From Micromonospora maritima (GTDB lineage: Bacteria > Actinomycetota > Actinomycetes > Mycobacteriales > Micromonosporaceae): 35,317 nucleotides of DNA. A program made the position numbers and the translations under genes. Shown one piece after another: positions 34,542-35,317 of the stretch (positions are counted from its first letter, which is position 1; each line of letters opens with the position of its first letter). The DNA is taken from the NCBI RefSeq assembly GCF_902825405.1, contig NZ_CADEAU010000012.1:1-35317 (forward strand). The letters run 5' to 3'. The notes beneath the pieces were generated by a model. It made no database searches, was not told the DNA's origin, and was given only the letters and a program-made list of their open reading frames with translations.

Positions 34542-34802
34542 TCAGCGGGGCGGGTGCCCGTCCGTCACCTCAACGGTTGGCGAGCGGTTCCTGGCGCGCA
34601 TGCAGGTTTCGCTCGACGGGCCGGCCTCGCACAGGCTGGTGGTCGCCGACGTTGCCGGCGGCCACCAGTGCTCTGGGGCGAGACCATGAACGTCCACCCT
34701 CTGCTTGTTGTAGTTACTGCCCAGTCCGTCCGGCTTGTAGTTGCTCTCCACGTTGCCGGCGATGTCGATCGAAGACCAGTTGACGGTAGTGTCGCTGCTC
34801 AC
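34542..34802 (-). pseudogene. Fragment of an Ig-like extracellular domain gene
   Basis: The frame starts MSSDTTVNWSSIDIAGNVES then NYKPDGLGSNYNKQRVDV, which resembles a beta-sandwich module often found at the end of secreted actinomycete enzymes (AGNVE followed by GSNYNKQ). The following residues are unlike the module and no complete domain, signal peptide or start signal is present. I treat it as gene debris at the right side of the island. Confidence 0.4.
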
Positions 34803-35317
34803 CGTGATGCTCTGCGCCCCCCAATGCCGGGGCGGTGGCCGGGCTGCGGGTGGTTTTGACCGTCATCGTGGTCAGGCGAGCCCCCGGTGAGCTTGAGCGG
34901 CGCGCAGCCGGAACAGTCGCCCATCCCCGCGGCGCGCAGCTGCGCCAACGCCTCGTCCGCCGATATCAACGGCACCTCCTGACGGATGCCGTTGGCCCAG
35001 ACGACGGTGCGGGCCTGCTGGGGCGCTAGGGTGGCGTCGAGGCGGCCTCGACGCGGCCGGCCGACAAGCTTTCCTTGAAGGACCCGTTCGCCGGCTCTCA
35101 GTCGCCGAGTTGGCGAGTCAGCTCCCCCCGCCATGCTCACCGGCTCGGGCGGGGCATGGGGTCCGGTGATCCGCCGCTCGCCCCCGTGCCCCGGCCACCA
35201 CGCCGTGTGCCCGATCAACCCGGTCAACGCCGGCACGAAGAACATCGACATCACGAACGCGGACAGCACGATCCCGATCGCCACCGCGAACCCCATCTGC
35301 TGGAGGAACGAGATCGG
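34799..35317 (-). CDS. MMPL-family transporter 3' end reading into a lipoprotein fragment (partial)
   Basis: From the window edge the frame reads PISFLQQMGFAVAIGIVLSA and then VMSMFFVPALTGLIGHTAWW, the last two transmembrane helices and loop of an MMPL/RND-type exporter. Instead of a nearby stop the frame continues through a Pro/Arg-rich stretch and then encodes TVVWANGIRQEVPLISADEA, LAQLRAAGMGDCSGCAPLKL and a stop at 34799. The second part looks like the interior of an unrelated secreted lipoprotein (about 34870-35040), whose next segment (LTTMTVKTTRSPATAPALG) is in another frame. The ORF is thus a chimera formed at a deletion junction; the transporter part may still work. Confidence 0.6.
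   Translation of the reverse strand, partial: PISFLQQMGFAVAIGIVLSAFVMSMFFVPALTGLIGHTAWWPGHGGERRITGPHAPPEPVSMAGGADSPTRRLRAGERVLQGKLVGRPRRGRLDATLAPQQARTVVWANGIRQEVPLISADEALAQLRAAGMGDCSGCAPLKLTGGSPDHDDGQNHPQPGHRPGIGGRRASR

Overview
The window looks like high-GC actinomycete DNA, most likely Micromonosporaceae (Micromonospora-like). This is inferred from GC-rich codon use, frequent GTG starts, the GTTAAGAAGGGGCCC intergenic motif and the style of the small housekeeping-type operons. No rRNA, tRNA or CRISPR array was seen.

Left flank (1-6.95 kb), apparently ordinary chromosome. A minus-strand pair encodes a large P-loop protein (SF1-helicase-like N-terminus joined to an FtsK/SpoIIIE-type ATPase) and a coiled-coil protein cut by the window edge. 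Next come a HFCD-type flavoprotein and a compact minus-strand operon (small Cys protein, DivIVA-like protein, small Cys/His protein, GIY-YIG nuclease). Divergent from that operon is a zinc-ribbon XRE regulator coupled to a GNAT acetyltransferase.

Transition zone (6.95-10.9 kb). This holds broken genes: a frameshifted winged-helix-like relic, a truncated lipoprotein behind an intact secreted beta-propeller protein, a frameshifted DUF5677-like gene with a probable ACG start, and tails of a second GIY-YIG gene and of a GntR regulator.

Defence island (10.9-34.1 kb), visibly less GC-biased. Module A (10909-19799) is a MutL-like-GHKL/Z1 restriction-modification cluster: Z1 helicase, PD-(D/E)XK nuclease, GHKL ATPase, an unrecognised 309-aa protein, a DUF6339-like protein and a Vsr-like nuclease, with a convergent C5-cytosine methyltransferase. 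The first five genes are chained by 4-bp start/stop overlaps. Module B (19.9-22.9 kb) is a graveyard of IS3, IS30 and IS701 fragments around a ScoMcrA-head/HNH endonuclease and the remains of a second C5 methyltransferase. Module C (22958-34131, minus strand) is a four-gene operon with overlapping genes: a 1567-aa protein joining a sacsin-like GHKL ATPase to an SF2 helicase, a NERD-nuclease/UvrD-type helicase, DrmA and DrmB (DUF1998). DrmA and DrmB are core DISARM proteins, but no DrmC phospholipase-D protein, no SNF2 DrmD and no dedicated methyltransferase is present. This is the best candidate for an undescribed or variant anti-phage system.

Right edge (34.13-35.3 kb). After the operon's 5' region come fused gene debris (an Ig-like fragment and a lipoprotein fragment) and the 3' end of an MMPL transporter gene.
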